A DNA stretch of 64,000 nucleotides. It comes from Pullichristensenella sp963930055. GTDB taxonomy: Bacteria > Bacillota > Clostridia > Christensenellales > Aristaeellaceae. The stretch covers positions 1 through 64,000 of the forward strand of contig CAWVKS010000009.1 in the NCBI GenBank assembly GCA_963930055.1, written 5' to 3'. This document shows positions 1 through 9,547 of the stretch, in pieces (within the stretch, counting starts at the first letter, position 1; each line of letters begins with the position of its first letter). A program made the position numbers and the translations under genes. The notes beneath the pieces are model-generated. The model was given only the letters and a program-made list of their open reading frames with translations, did no database searches and was not told where the DNA came from.

Positions 1-1
1 A

Positions 2-310
2 CATTTTGCATGGGATAATCCCGACGAGGACTTGACCGGGTATTTCCAACGTTTTTTGGATTTGACAGCCATTAAAAGCAGCCGCCAGCGGCGCGTGTAT
101 GTTCTTACCAACTACGGCAGCACTCACGAACAGGATTTATACCGCGTGAACACCTTGCGGGCTATGGGCTTTGACCCGTATGTGATGATTTACGAGCGTC
201 CAACCGCCCCGCCTGTTACCCGCCATTTGCAACGATGGGTAAACAACAAGCGGCTTTTCTATGCTGTTCCCCGCTTTGAAGATTACATTCCGGGCAGAAA
301 GGAGGTATGA
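2..310 (+). CDS. C-terminal part of a radical SAM-type ICE protein (5' end outside window)
   Basis: The reading frame is open from the window edge (HFAWDNPDEDLTG...) and ends at 310, so only the last ~102 residues are seen. The segment resembles the C-terminus of radical SAM-like proteins that sit just ahead of prgI in Tn1549-type conjugative elements, with the pattern YVLTNYGSTHEQDLYRV and LQRWVNNK. The Fe-S cysteine motif would be upstream of the window, so the enzyme class is recalled from the family and not seen. The next gene starts one base after the stop, so the two are probably cotranscribed. The TTG at 32 is not a real start. Confidence 0.55.
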   Translation, partial: HFAWDNPDEDLTGYFQRFLDLTAIKSSRQRRVYVLTNYGSTHEQDLYRVNTLRAMGFDPYVMIYERPTAPPVTRHLQRWVNNKRLFYAVPRFEDYIPGRKEV

Positions 311-311
311 A

Positions 312-704
312 ATGGCGTATGTAACCGTCCCAAAGGACTTAACAAAAATCAAAAGCAAGGTAATGTTCAACCTTACGAAACGACAGCTAATTTGTTTCAG
401 CGCGGCGGTGGCAATCGGACTGCCGCTGTTCTTTTTGGTAAAAGGCAGCGTTGGAACGAGCGCAGCGGCATTGTGCATGGTGCTTGCCATGCTGCCTATG
501 TTTTTGCTTGCCATGTACGAGAAAAACGGGCAACCGCTGGAAGTGATTATTCGGCAATTTGTGGAAGTGAAGTTTCTTCGCCCCAAAGAGCGACCTTATC
601 AGACCAACAATTTTTATGCCGCCCTTGCGCGGCAAGAGCAATTAGATAAGGAGGTACGGGCGATTGTCAAAGGAAAAGAAAAACACCCAAAACGAAAAGC
701 GTAA
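312..704 (+). CDS. prgI: PrgI family conjugation membrane protein (VirB3-like)
   Basis: A 130-residue protein starting MAYVTVPKDLTKIKSK; the ATG at 312 follows an AAGGAGG site and is preferred over an upstream in-frame start at 261. Two adjacent hydrophobic segments (about residues 32-50 and 54-72) are followed by a basic tail, as in the PrgI family. It is thought to anchor the VirB4 ATPase at the membrane in Gram-positive type IV secretion. Its 3' end overlaps the VirB4 gene by 41 bases, which indicates coupled translation. Confidence 0.85.
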   Translation: MAYVTVPKDLTKIKSKVMFNLTKRQLICFSAAVAIGLPLFFLVKGSVGTSAAALCMVLAMLPMFLLAMYEKNGQPLEVIIRQFVEVKFLRPKERPYQTNNFYAALARQEQLDKEVRAIVKGKEKHPKRKA

Positions 705-3060
705 ACTTTCCCGACAGGAAAGAAAACAGATAGATACCCTTATCCGACAGGCAAAGGGCGACGGGAAGCCCCATACGGCGCAGGACAGCATACCGTTTGA
801 GCGAATGTATAAGGACGGGATTTGCCGCCTTGCAAACGGGCGGTATTCCAAGTGCATTGAGTTTGAGGATATAAATTATCAGCTTGCGCAGCCGGACGAC
901 AAAACCGCCATTTTTGAAGCCCTTTGCGATATGTATAACTCGTTCGACGCTTCTATCAGCGTGCAGCTTTCCCTAATCAGCCGCCATGCGAACAAGGACG
1001 ATTTTAAGAACAGTATCACGATTGCACCGCAGAATGACGACTTCGACAGTATCAGAGCAGAATACACCGAAATGCTTAGGACGCAGCTTGAACGCGGAAA
1101 CAACGGGCTTATCAAAACCAAGTTTCTCACCTTTACCGTTGAAGCAAAGGACATTAGATCGGCGCGGGCGCGTCTTGCCCGCATTGAAACGGACACCCTC
1201 AACCATTTTAAGGTGATCGGCGCGGCGGCGCGGGTATTGGACGGGAAACAGCGTCTTGAAGTGCTGCATGGGATTTTTCACCCGGACGGGGAACGCTTTA
1301 ACTTTGCGTGGGAATGGCTACCCGCAAGCGGGCTTTCCGTCAAGGACTTTATCGCCCCGTCCTCTTTCCGATTTGGCGACGGGCGAATGTTTCAAATGGG
1401 CGGCAAGTTTGGTGCGGTTTCCTTTTTGCAGATCGTCGCGCCGGAACTCTCCGACCGTATGCTTGCCGACTTCATGGACGCGGAAAACGGGATTATCGTC
1501 AATCTGCACATTCAGAGTATCGACCACAACGAAGCAATCAAGACGATTAAGCGCAAGATCACCGACCTTGACCGCATGAAGATTGAAGAACAAAAGAAAG
1601 CAATCCGCAGCGGTTATGACATGGATATTATTCCGTCCGACCTTGCCACCTACGGCGGGGAAGCAAAAAACCTACTCCGCGATTTGCAGAGCCGCAACGA
1701 AAGAATGTTTCTGCTCACGCTGCTTGTCTTAAACCTTGCAGATACCAAGCAGAAATTGGATAACGAAGTATTTGGGGCGGCGGCAATCGCACAGAAATAC
1801 AACTGCATTTTGACCCGCCTTGACTACCGGCAGGAACAGGGGCTTATGTCCTCTATCCCGTTGGGGGAAAACCTTATCCATATCCAGCGCGGCTTGACGA
1901 CCAGCAGCACCGCCGTTTTCGTTCCCTTTACGGTGCAAGAGCTGTTCCAAAGCGGCGAAGCATTGTATTACGGCTTAAACGCCCTTTCCAACAACATGAT
2001 TTTGTGCGACCGAAAGAAGCTGAAAAACCCCAACGGCTTGATACTCGGCACACCGGGCAGCGGCAAAAGTTTTTCTGCAAAACGCGAAATCACAAACGCT
2101 TTTCTTATTACGGCAGATGATATTATCATTTGCGACCCCGAAGCCGAATATTACCCCCTTGTCGGACGTTTGAAAGGACAGGTTATCAAGGTTTCGCAGA
2201 ACAGCACGCAGTACATTAACCCTATGGATATTAACCTCAATTACAGCGAGGGCGACACGCCCATAGCCTTAAAGAGCGATTTTATCCTTTCCTTTTGTGA
2301 GTTGATTATGGGCGGTAAAAACGGGCTGGAAGCTGTTGAAAAGACCTTGATTGACCGCGCTGTTATCAGCGTGTACCGCAACTACCTTGCCGACCCGAAG
2401 CCTGAAAATATGCCGATTTTGGGCGACCTCTACGACGAAATCAAGAAGCAGCCGGAAAAGGAAGCGCAGCGTATCGCGGCGGCATTGGAACTCTATGTAA
2501 ACGGCAGCTTGAACATTTTTAACCACAGGACAAACGTTGACATTCATAATCGCCTTGTCTGCTTTGATATTAAGGAACTCGGTACGCAGCTTAAAAAAGT
2601 CGGTATGCTTATCGTCCAAGACCAAGTATGGAACAGAGTAACGGTAAACCGCAGCGAGGGCAAGGCGACGCGGTATTACATCGACGAGTTTCATTTGCTC
2701 TTGAAAGAGGAACAGACCGCCGCCTATTCCGTCGAGATTTGGAAGCGTTTTCGCAAGTGGGGCGGTATTCCGACAGGTATCACGCAGAACGTCAAAGACC
2801 TTTTGACGAGCAGAGAAGTTTCAAACGTTTTTGAAAACAGCGATTTTGTCTATATGCTCAACCAAGCCCAGGGCGACCGGGAAATCCTTGCCAAGCAGCT
2901 TAACATTTCGCAGCAGCAAATGACCTATGTAACCCATTCCGAAGCGGGCGAGGGACTTATCTTCTATGGCAACGTGATTTTGCCCTTTATTGACCGTTTC
3001 CCGAAAGATACGGAACTCTACCGCGTAATGACGACCAAGCCCGGCGAGGTGTCGGCATGA
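664..3060 (+). CDS. virB4: VirB4-family conjugation ATPase
   Basis: A 798-residue cytoplasmic ATPase that powers DNA/protein transfer through the ICE mating channel. The Walker A motif GTPGSGKSFSAK lies near residue 462 and a Walker B-type YYIDEFHLLL near residue 673; the C-terminus has the ITQNVKDLL segment and the arginine-containing NQAQGDRE region usual for VirB4/TraE proteins. The start is a TTG at 664 placed about 7 bases after AAGGAGGT, inside the prgI reading frame. The stop overlaps the methyltransferase start as ATGA. Length is normal for the family in Tn1549-type elements. Confidence 0.93.
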   Translation: MSKEKKNTQNEKRKLSRQERKQIDTLIRQAKGDGKPHTAQDSIPFERMYKDGICRLANGRYSKCIEFEDINYQLAQPDDKTAIFEALCDMYNSFDASISVQLSLISRHANKDDFKNSITIAPQNDDFDSIRAEYTEMLRTQLERGNNGLIKTKFLTFTVEAKDIRSARARLARIETDTLNHFKVIGAAARVLDGKQRLEVLHGIFHPDGERFNFAWEWLPASGLSVKDFIAPSSFRFGDGRMFQMGGKFGAVSFLQIVAPELSDRMLADFMDAENGIIVNLHIQSIDHNEAIKTIKRKITDLDRMKIEEQKKAIRSGYDMDIIPSDLATYGGEAKNLLRDLQSRNERMFLLTLLVLNLADTKQKLDNEVFGAAAIAQKYNCILTRLDYRQEQGLMSSIPLGENLIHIQRGLTTSSTAVFVPFTVQELFQSGEALYYGLNALSNNMILCDRKKLKNPNGLILGTPGSGKSFSAKREITNAFLITADDIIICDPEAEYYPLVGRLKGQVIKVSQNSTQYINPMDINLNYSEGDTPIALKSDFILSFCELIMGGKNGLEAVEKTLIDRAVISVYRNYLADPKPENMPILGDLYDEIKKQPEKEAQRIAAALELYVNGSLNIFNHRTNVDIHNRLVCFDIKELGTQLKKVGMLIVQDQVWNRVTVNRSEGKATRYYIDEFHLLLKEEQTAAYSVEIWKRFRKWGGIPTGITQNVKDLLTSREVSNVFENSDFVYMLNQAQGDREILAKQLNISQQQMTYVTHSEAGEGLIFYGNVILPFIDRFPKDTELYRVMTTKPGEVSA

Positions 3061-4013
3061 GGATAGAAACGGATAAAATCTATTGCGGCGACAGCTTGCA
3101 GGTGCTTCAAACCTTGCCGGATAACTGTTTGGATTGTTGCGTAACGTCCCCGCCCTACTATGCTTTGCGCGATTACGGCACAGACGGGCAGATCGGGCGG
3201 GAAGCAACGCCGGAGGAATATGTTTCCCGCATTACGGCGGTTTTCCATGAGGTAAAGCGGGTGCTTACGCCGGAGGGTACTTGTTGGCTGAATATCGCGG
3301 ACACTTATTGCGGCACAGGCAGCAAAGCCGACCACCAAGACCCGAAATACCCCAAAGGCAGGAACGGGCAGCAAGTGGCGGTAAACCACCGCGCCCCCGG
3401 CTGCAAGCCGAAAGACCTAATCGGTATTCCGTGGCTTGTAGCCCTTGCCTTGCGGGGCGACGGTTGGTATTTGCGCAGTTCTATCATTTGGCACAAGGGA
3501 AACGCCATGCCGGAAAGCACGCGGGACAGACCGACGCGCTGCTATGAATATGTGTTTCTGCTTACCAAGTCAAAGAAATATTACTATGATTGGCAAGCAG
3601 TAGCCGAGCCGATAGCCCCCACAACGGCGGTACGGCTGAAAAGCGGAGTTGGGAAAGGCAACAAATATGCCGCTACCGTTCCGGGGCAAAACCAGCCGCA
3701 GAAAATCAACCGTCCCCGCAGGAAAGGCGCATACACCGACGAAATGATTTCCCCCGTCCGCAGCCGCCGCAACGTTTGGCAGATCAACACAGCTTCCTAT
3801 CGCGGCGGGCATTTTGCAGCGTTCCCGCCCAAACTTGCGGAAACGTGCATTTTGTCGGGCTGTCCTGTCGGCGGGATTGTGCTTGACCCGTTTTTAGGCA
3901 GCGGCACGACCGCAGCGGCGGCAAAAAGCCTTTCCCGCCGCTATGTGGGTATAGAGATCAACCCCGAATACTGCACCCTTGCAAAACAGCGTATTGGAGG
4001 TGATGAACATTGA
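3057..4013 (+). CDS. Site-specific DNA methyltransferase (N4-cytosine/N6-adenine class)
   Basis: A 318-residue beta-class amino-methyltransferase. Motif IV is TSPPYYALRDYG near residue 29, and the SAM-binding motif appears late as DPFLGSGTTAAAA near residue 280, so the order is catalytic region first. SPPY favours N4-cytosine but does not exclude N6-adenine. It overlaps VirB4 by four bases and the next gene by four bases, so it belongs to the transfer operon. No partner endonuclease is adjacent, so I infer a solitary enzyme that protects the element from host restriction; the recognition sequence cannot be read from the gene. Confidence 0.88.
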   Translation: MRIETDKIYCGDSLQVLQTLPDNCLDCCVTSPPYYALRDYGTDGQIGREATPEEYVSRITAVFHEVKRVLTPEGTCWLNIADTYCGTGSKADHQDPKYPKGRNGQQVAVNHRAPGCKPKDLIGIPWLVALALRGDGWYLRSSIIWHKGNAMPESTRDRPTRCYEYVFLLTKSKKYYYDWQAVAEPIAPTTAVRLKSGVGKGNKYAATVPGQNQPQKINRPRRKGAYTDEMISPVRSRRNVWQINTASYRGGHFAAFPPKLAETCILSGCPVGGIVLDPFLGSGTTAAAAKSLSRRYVGIEINPEYCTLAKQRIGGDEH

Positions 4014-5977
4014 GCAAGGAATTAAAAGCCCCCGACAAGGTAACGCAGAAAATGACCCGCGACGGGGCGATTGCGGAAAACCTTACGACGGGCGAAACAA
4101 CGAGTATCAGCGAAAGACCGCCGGAGGAAAACTATTCAGCCCCCGTAGCGGGAGCAGCAGAAAAGACAACCCAACGTATCAGCACAGAGGTTAGCCGCCA
4201 CTTTGAAAAGGGCGCGGAGAAAAAGACCCTTGACGCAGCACAGCTTAAAACCCATACGTCCCGCTTGCAGTTTTCCGAAGCGGAACGGGCAACGCCGGAC
4301 CTGCAAAAGGCAATCAAAAAATCCGATACGGCGGCTGACCGTTTAGACAAAGCGCGGGCAGCTATCCCCAAACAGACCAAAATCACAAAAGAGCGCGTTT
4401 TTGACGAAGCCAAAGGCAAAGCAAAGACGCGCCTTGCTTTTGAAAAAACGGATAAGCCCCCAAACGGCAAGTTGCGTCATAACCCGTTATCCCGTCCGGC
4501 GCAGGAATTGGACGCCGCCGTACATGGAAAAATCTATGAGGTGGAGAAAGAAAACGTCGGTGTGGAAAGCGGACACAGGATAGAACTTGTGGGCGAGAAA
4601 GCGGGCGGCATGACGACGCGGGCAGTAAAACGCGGCATACGCAGCCATAAGCTGAAACCTTACCGGGCGGCGGCAGCAGCCGAGAAAAAGGCAGCAAAGG
4701 CAAACGCCGATTTCCTCTACCAAAAGGCGCTGCATGATAACCCCGCCCTTGCGCACTCCAACCCGATTTCCCGTTTTTGGCAAAAACAGCGCATTAAAAA
4801 GCAGTATGCAAAGGCGTTGAAAACGGGCGGCAAGGTGAAAAAGACCGCCGAAGCCACCGCAAAGGCGGCGAAGAAAACGGCGCAGGAAACCAAACGGGCG
4901 ACGTTCTTTGTCGTCCGGCATTGGAAAGGCTGTTTGATTGTGGGCGGGATTGCCTTTATCGTGCTTCTGTTTTTCGGCGGCTTGTCCTCTTGTTCCCTGT
5001 TCGGCGGCAACAGCGGCAGCGGCTTGATTGCGTCGTCCTATCTCTCCGAGGACGCGGATATTACAGGCGCAGAAAGCGCGTATGTCGCTATGGAAGCCGA
5101 GTTACAGGATATGCTGGATAACATCGAAAGCGAATACCCCGGCTATGACGAATACCGGGTAACGGCTGACGAGATCGAGCATGACCCGTATGTGCTAATC
5201 TCTATCCTCTCCGCTTGGCATGAGGGCGTGTTTACTCTCGATGAAGCGCAAAGCACCCTTGAAATGCTCTTTGATAAACAGTATATCTTGACGGTTACGG
5301 AGGAAGTCGAGGTACGCTACCGCACCGAAACGCGGACGGACAGCGAAGGCAACGAATACGACGTTGAAGTAGCCTATAACTATTACATTCTCAATGTGGA
5401 TTTGGAAAACTTCAACCTCTCCCATGTTCCCGTTTACATTATGGGCGAGGAACAGCTATCCATGTACGCTATGTATATGTCGTCGCTGGGAAACAGACCC
5501 GATCTTTTCCCGCAATCCGGCTATATTTCAAAATACTATGAAAACCCGCCAGCGGATTATGAAATCCCGCCCGCCTATCTGGAAGATGAACAGTTTGCGC
5601 GGCTCATTGAGGAAGCGGAAAAGTATGTCGGTTTTCCTTATGTGTGGGGCGGCAGCAGCCCGGAAACCTCTTTTGATTGCAGCGGTTTTGTTAGCTATGT
5701 GCTGACGAACAGCGGCTTATACAATACGGGCAGACTTGGGGCGCAGGGGCTTTACAACATTTCAACCCGCGTTTCCAACCCGCAGCCGGGGGATTTGGTT
5801 TTCTTTACGGGTACATATGACACACCGGGGGTATCTCATGTGGGTATCTACGTTGGCGAGGACGGGGACGGAAGCCCCGTCATGCTGCATTGTGGCGACC
5901 CGATACAATACGCAAAACTTGATACAAGCTATTGGCAATCCCATTTTTACGCCTATGGGCGGCTACATTACAACTGA
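4010..5977 (+). CDS. NlpC/P60-domain conjugation protein (CD1108-like)
   Basis: A 655-residue bitopic protein. Residues 1-300 are highly charged and Ala/Lys-rich, a single membrane segment lies near residues 303-325 (CLIVGGIAFIVLLFFGG), an extracellular middle domain follows, and the last ~120 residues form an NlpC/P60 peptidase with catalytic Cys in SFDCSGFVSY and His in GVSHVGIYVG. This is the usual peptidoglycan hydrolase that opens the wall for the mating channel in Gram-positive ICEs. The TTG start at 4010 follows GGAGGTGATG and overlaps the methyltransferase stop. Confidence 0.9.
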   Translation: MSKELKAPDKVTQKMTRDGAIAENLTTGETTSISERPPEENYSAPVAGAAEKTTQRISTEVSRHFEKGAEKKTLDAAQLKTHTSRLQFSEAERATPDLQKAIKKSDTAADRLDKARAAIPKQTKITKERVFDEAKGKAKTRLAFEKTDKPPNGKLRHNPLSRPAQELDAAVHGKIYEVEKENVGVESGHRIELVGEKAGGMTTRAVKRGIRSHKLKPYRAAAAAEKKAAKANADFLYQKALHDNPALAHSNPISRFWQKQRIKKQYAKALKTGGKVKKTAEATAKAAKKTAQETKRATFFVVRHWKGCLIVGGIAFIVLLFFGGLSSCSLFGGNSGSGLIASSYLSEDADITGAESAYVAMEAELQDMLDNIESEYPGYDEYRVTADEIEHDPYVLISILSAWHEGVFTLDEAQSTLEMLFDKQYILTVTEEVEVRYRTETRTDSEGNEYDVEVAYNYYILNVDLENFNLSHVPVYIMGEEQLSMYAMYMSSLGNRPDLFPQSGYISKYYENPPADYEIPPAYLEDEQFARLIEEAEKYVGFPYVWGGSSPETSFDCSGFVSYVLTNSGLYNTGRLGAQGLYNISTRVSNPQPGDLVFFTGTYDTPGVSHVGIYVGEDGDGSPVMLHCGDPIQYAKLDTSYWQSHFYAYGRLHYN

Positions 5978-5998
5978 CTTTGAAAGGAGTTTATTTCT

Positions 5999-6265
5999 AT
6001 GGCAAACACGAAACTTGACCGTATCGAAAGGGATATTGAGAAAACGAGGGCGAAAGTCCTTGAATACCAAAAAAGGCTGAAAGACCTTGAAGCGCAGAAA
6101 ATCGAGGAAGAAAACGCGCAGATCGTTCAAATGGTGAAAGCGGTACACCTTGACGGGGCGCAGCTTGCCGCGTTCCTCTCCGCCTATGCCAACGGCGAAA
6201 TCATTTTGCCGCAGCCGGACACAGACTATACCGACGAACAGGAGGAAACCGAAGATGAAGCATAA
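5999..6265 (+). CDS. DUF4315 family protein
   Basis: An 88-residue acidic helical protein (MANTKLDRIERDIEKTRAKVLEYQKRLKD...) typical of the DUF4315 family found between the NlpC/P60 and DUF4366 genes of Tn1549-type elements. The first ~45 residues have a heptad-like pattern suited to a coiled coil. An AAAGGAG site precedes the ATG. Its molecular role is not known to me; position suggests a structural part of the transfer apparatus. It overlaps the next start by 11 bases. Confidence 0.85.
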   Translation: MANTKLDRIERDIEKTRAKVLEYQKRLKDLEAQKIEEENAQIVQMVKAVHLDGAQLAAFLSAYANGEIILPQPDTDYTDEQEETEDEA

Positions 6266-6986
6266 AAAACTGTTCCGCAGCGTTACCGCTTTGCTTGCCG
6301 CCCTTGTACTCATGGGCGGCTTTTCTGTTACCGCTTTTGCGGGCGGCGGTGATGTGAGCGACGAGCCGCCTACCCCCGTAACCGAAACCGAGCCGGAAGA
6401 AACGACGGGCGGCTATGAGCCGCAGCCCTTAACGCCGGAGGGCAACATGAGCCTTGTGGACGACATAACGGGCGAAGCGTCCGGCGATAAGCAGTTTATT
6501 ACCGTCGTTACGAAAAACGGAAACTATTTTTACATCATCATTGACCGCGCCGAGGACGGAGAAAACACCGTCCATTTCCTCAATCAAGTTGATGAAAAAG
6601 ACCTTTTGCAGCTTATGGAGGACGAACAGACCGAAGCCCCCGCTTGTAGCTGTACTGAAAAATGCGTTGCCGGAAGCGTCAACACCGATTGCCCCGTTTG
6701 CAGCGTCAATATGAGCGAGTGCGCGGGCAAGGAAGCCGAGCCGGAGCCGGAAGAAACCGAGCAGCCGGAGCCGGAGGAAGATAAAGGCGGCGGCATGGGC
6801 GGTGCTATTCTGCTTGTCGTGCTGCTTCTTGCCGCAGTGGGCGGCGGCGCGTTCTATTACTTTAAGATTATGAAGCCCAAAAAGGACGCGGCAAAAGGCA
6901 GCAGCAACCTTGACGATCTCGATTTTGACGAGGACGACGAGGACGAGGAAGAATTAGAAACCGAGCAGGAGGACGAGAAAGTATGA
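6255..6986 (+). CDS. DUF4366 domain protein (CD1107-like), secreted and membrane-anchored
   Basis: A 243-residue protein with a clear signal peptide (MKHKKLFRSVTALLAALVLM...TAFAGG), a folded domain with GDKQFITVVTKNGNYFYIIIDR, a Cys pair region (CSCTEKC...CPVC), a Glu/Pro-rich linker, one membrane helix near residues 182-202 (GGAILLVVLLLAAVGGGAFYYF) and a very acidic cytoplasmic tail. I chose the ATG at 6255 because the signal peptide starts there; the longer frame from 6150 has none. This matches CD1107-family mobile element proteins. The stop overlaps the topoisomerase start as ATGA. Confidence 0.87.
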   Translation: MKHKKLFRSVTALLAALVLMGGFSVTAFAGGGDVSDEPPTPVTETEPEETTGGYEPQPLTPEGNMSLVDDITGEASGDKQFITVVTKNGNYFYIIIDRAEDGENTVHFLNQVDEKDLLQLMEDEQTEAPACSCTEKCVAGSVNTDCPVCSVNMSECAGKEAEPEPEETEQPEPEEDKGGGMGGAILLVVLLLAAVGGGAFYYFKIMKPKKDAAKGSSNLDDLDFDEDDEDEEELETEQEDEKV

Positions 6987-9058
6987 AACTTGTAATTGCA
7001 GAGAAACCGAGCGTCGGGGCGGCGATTGCCGCCGTACTTGGCGCGAATGAAAAGCGCAGAGGATATTTTGAGGGCGGCGGCTACCTTGTGTCCTGGTGTA
7101 TCGGGCATTTGATTAGCCTTGCGGACGCGGCGACCTACAACGAGCAGTACCGAAAATGGAAGTATGACGATCTCCCCATTGTCCCGCAGGATTGGCAGTT
7201 TACCGTTGCCAACGGCAAGGAGCAGCAGTTTTCCGTACTCAAAGACCTTATGCACCGCAGCGACGTTTCCGAGATTGTCAATGCGTGCGACAGCGGGCGC
7301 GAGGGAGAACTCATTTTTCGCTTTGTCTATGAACAGGCAAATTGCAAAAAGCCCTTTTCCCGCCTTTGGATTAGCAGTATGGAAGAAAGCGCAATCCGCG
7401 AGGGCTTTTCAAACCTCAAAGACGGGCGCAGCTATGACAACCTCTATCAATCCGCGCTTTGCAGAGCAAAGGCAGATTGGCTTGTCGGGATTAACGCGAC
7501 CCGCCTTTTCTCTATCCTCTATCACAAAACGCTGAATGTCGGCAGAGTGCAGACGCCCACCCTTACCATGCTGGTAAACCGCGACTATGCGATCAGCAGC
7601 TTTAAGAAAGAAAAATATCATGTTGTCCGTCTGGACGCGGGCGGTGTTTCGGCTTTGTCCGAAAGGTTGAACGACGAAGCGGCAGCGCAGCAGATGAAAG
7701 CGGCTTGCGAGAAATCGCAAGCCGTTTGTACTTCCCTCAAAAAAGAGAAAAAGACCGTTGCACCGCCGAAGCTGTTTGACCTTACCGCGTTGCAGCGCGA
7801 AGCCAACCGCCTGTACGGGTTTACGGCGAAACAGACCCTTGATTATGCGCAAGCCCTCTATGAAAAGCGGCTTTTGACCTATCCCCGCACCGACAGCAAA
7901 TATATCACTTCCGATATGCAGGACAGCACAAAGGAACTCATTACCGGGCTTTGTTCGCTGCTTCCCTTTATGCGGGACGTGAAGCTGCAAGCAGACCTTA
8001 CAAGGGTTTGCGACAACAGCAAAGTAACCGACCACCACGCTATTTTGCCGACAGCCGAGTTTTTGAAAACGGGCTTTTCTTCCCTTACCGACAGCGAAAC
8101 AAAACTTATGACCCTTGTATGCGCGAAGCTGCTTTGCGCCGCAGCCGCGCCCTATGAATATGAAGCGGTTACGGCGGTTATCTCTTGCGGCGGTTATACC
8201 TTTACCGCAAAGGGAAAGACGACGCTTTGCGAGGGGTGGCGTGAGATTGAAAAGCTGTCCCGCGCCGCGTCCGAGGAACAGGACGAGGACGCAGAGCCGG
8301 AAACCGTTTTGCCGCCGCTTGCCGAGGGGCAGACCTTTGACAATCCGGCAGCGGAGATCTCCGAGTGTTACACGCAGCCCCCGAAAGCATATACCGAAGA
8401 TACGCTTCTGTCCGCTATGGAGAACGCGGGCAAGGAAGAAACGCCGGAGGACGCAGAGCGCAAAGGGTTAGGCACTACCGCAACGCGGGCGGGTATCATT
8501 GAAAAACTCATTAGTGCGGGCTTTGCCGAGCGCAAGGGCAAAAAGCTAATCCCCACAAAGGACGGGTATAACCTTGCCGCTATCCTGCCCGACAGCCTTA
8601 CGTCCCCGCAGCTTACGGCAGAATGGGAAACGCGCCTTACCGGGATTGCAAAGGGCAGCGACAGCCCCGCCGACTTCATGCGCGGGATTGAGGAAATGAC
8701 AGCGGGGCTTGTCAAGACCTATTCCGCGATTTCCGAGGATAAAGCGAAGCTGTTTACCCCGCAGCGGGAAGCAATCGGCACTTGCCCCCGTTGCGGCGCG
8801 GCGGTTTACGAGGGCAAGAAAAACTTTTACTGCTCCGACAGGGCTTGCAGCTTTGTGATGTGGAAGAATGACCGCTTTTTTGAGCAGCGCAAAAAGGCTT
8901 TCACAAAGGCGATTGCCGCCGCCCTTTTGAAAGACGGAAAGGTAAAAATCAAAGGTATGTACTCGACCAAGACGGGAAAGACCTTTGACGGAGTTGTGCT
9001 GCTTGCCGACACAGGCGGCAAGTATGTAAACTTCCGCGTCGAGCAGAACCGAAAATGA
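6983..9058 (+). CDS. topB: DNA topoisomerase III (type IA), ICE-borne
   Basis: A 691-residue type IA topoisomerase. The N-terminal TOPRIM motif is VIAEKPSVGAAIA with the downstream CDSGREGELIFR acidic motif; the active-site tyrosine lies in LLTYPRTDSKYI near residue 300; a C-terminal zinc-ribbon remnant CPRCGAAV...CSDRACSF follows. ICE-encoded TopB enzymes are thought to resolve transfer and replication intermediates of the circular element. Start and stop both overlap neighbours by four bases, placing it within the transfer operon. Confidence 0.95.
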   Translation: MKLVIAEKPSVGAAIAAVLGANEKRRGYFEGGGYLVSWCIGHLISLADAATYNEQYRKWKYDDLPIVPQDWQFTVANGKEQQFSVLKDLMHRSDVSEIVNACDSGREGELIFRFVYEQANCKKPFSRLWISSMEESAIREGFSNLKDGRSYDNLYQSALCRAKADWLVGINATRLFSILYHKTLNVGRVQTPTLTMLVNRDYAISSFKKEKYHVVRLDAGGVSALSERLNDEAAAQQMKAACEKSQAVCTSLKKEKKTVAPPKLFDLTALQREANRLYGFTAKQTLDYAQALYEKRLLTYPRTDSKYITSDMQDSTKELITGLCSLLPFMRDVKLQADLTRVCDNSKVTDHHAILPTAEFLKTGFSSLTDSETKLMTLVCAKLLCAAAAPYEYEAVTAVISCGGYTFTAKGKTTLCEGWREIEKLSRAASEEQDEDAEPETVLPPLAEGQTFDNPAAEISECYTQPPKAYTEDTLLSAMENAGKEETPEDAERKGLGTTATRAGIIEKLISAGFAERKGKKLIPTKDGYNLAAILPDSLTSPQLTAEWETRLTGIAKGSDSPADFMRGIEEMTAGLVKTYSAISEDKAKLFTPQREAIGTCPRCGAAVYEGKKNFYCSDRACSFVMWKNDRFFEQRKKAFTKAIAAALLKDGKVKIKGMYSTKTGKTFDGVVLLADTGGKYVNFRVEQNRK

Positions 9059-9423
9059 TAAGGCTTGATGAAAAGCAATACCGCGCCGTAAAGAAAATGA
9101 CCCGCGCCGCTTGTGCAAACAACGATTGCGGGAATTGTCTGCTGCTGGACGACGGGGAAACTTGCGTGTGTGTGCAGAGTATCAGCTATTCGCTGTTATG
9201 CCGCTATTTCCGCGAAGCGGTATTACCCGCCGACAGGCAGCTTTGCGAACAGATCACCCGCAGCGGGGAAACCGATTTGAAGCGTTGCGCGGTATGCGGC
9301 AGCACGTTTGCGGCGGGCAGCAACCGGGCGAAATACTGCCCCGATTGCGCGGCAAAGATACGCCGCAGACAGAAAGCCCAAAGCGAGAGAAACAGGCGTT
9401 TACGGATAAAAACAACTACATAG
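9055..9423 (+). CDS. Cysteine-rich VLP-type ICE protein
   Basis: A 122-residue protein with an N-terminal cysteine cluster (CANNDCGNCLLLDDGETCVC), a conserved SYSLLCRYFREAVLP stretch, and a C-terminal zinc-binding CAVCGSTFAAGSNRAKYCPDCA followed by a basic tail. This is the cysteine-rich VLP family that regularly follows topB in these elements. DNA binding through the zinc ribbon is an inference. Its stop (9423) abuts the first oriT-like sequence. Confidence 0.82.
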   Translation: MIRLDEKQYRAVKKMTRAACANNDCGNCLLLDDGETCVCVQSISYSLLCRYFREAVLPADRQLCEQITRSGETDLKRCAVCGSTFAAGSNRAKYCPDCAAKIRRRQKAQSERNRRLRIKTTT

Positions 9424-9515
9424 CAAGCACAGCAAACGAGTACCCGTTTGCGAGAAATGCCCGCGCTTCCCATAGAGAGCGCGGGCATTTTGCTTGTTGG
9501 GATAGTCCCAAACCC
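9422..9515 (+). promoter_or_regulatory. oriT-like sequence, copy 1 (ahead of the anti-restriction gene)
   Basis: It contains AGCAAGCACAGCAAACGAG, the GCAAACG/CGTTTGC inverted repeat, and the near-palindrome TTGGGATAGTCCCAA followed by ACCC. The same blocks, in the same order but on the opposite strand, precede mobC at 14,962-15,022. Copy 1 has an extra hairpin (GCCCGCGCT...AGCGCGGGC, 9459-9486) between the two conserved parts. It lies directly ahead of the ArdA-ArdC gene. It could be a second transfer origin, a decoy site, or a promoter active on single-stranded DNA entering the recipient; these are inferences. Confidence 0.6.
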
Positions 9516-9547
9516 TTAAAAATCGAGAAAGGACGTGATGAAACAAT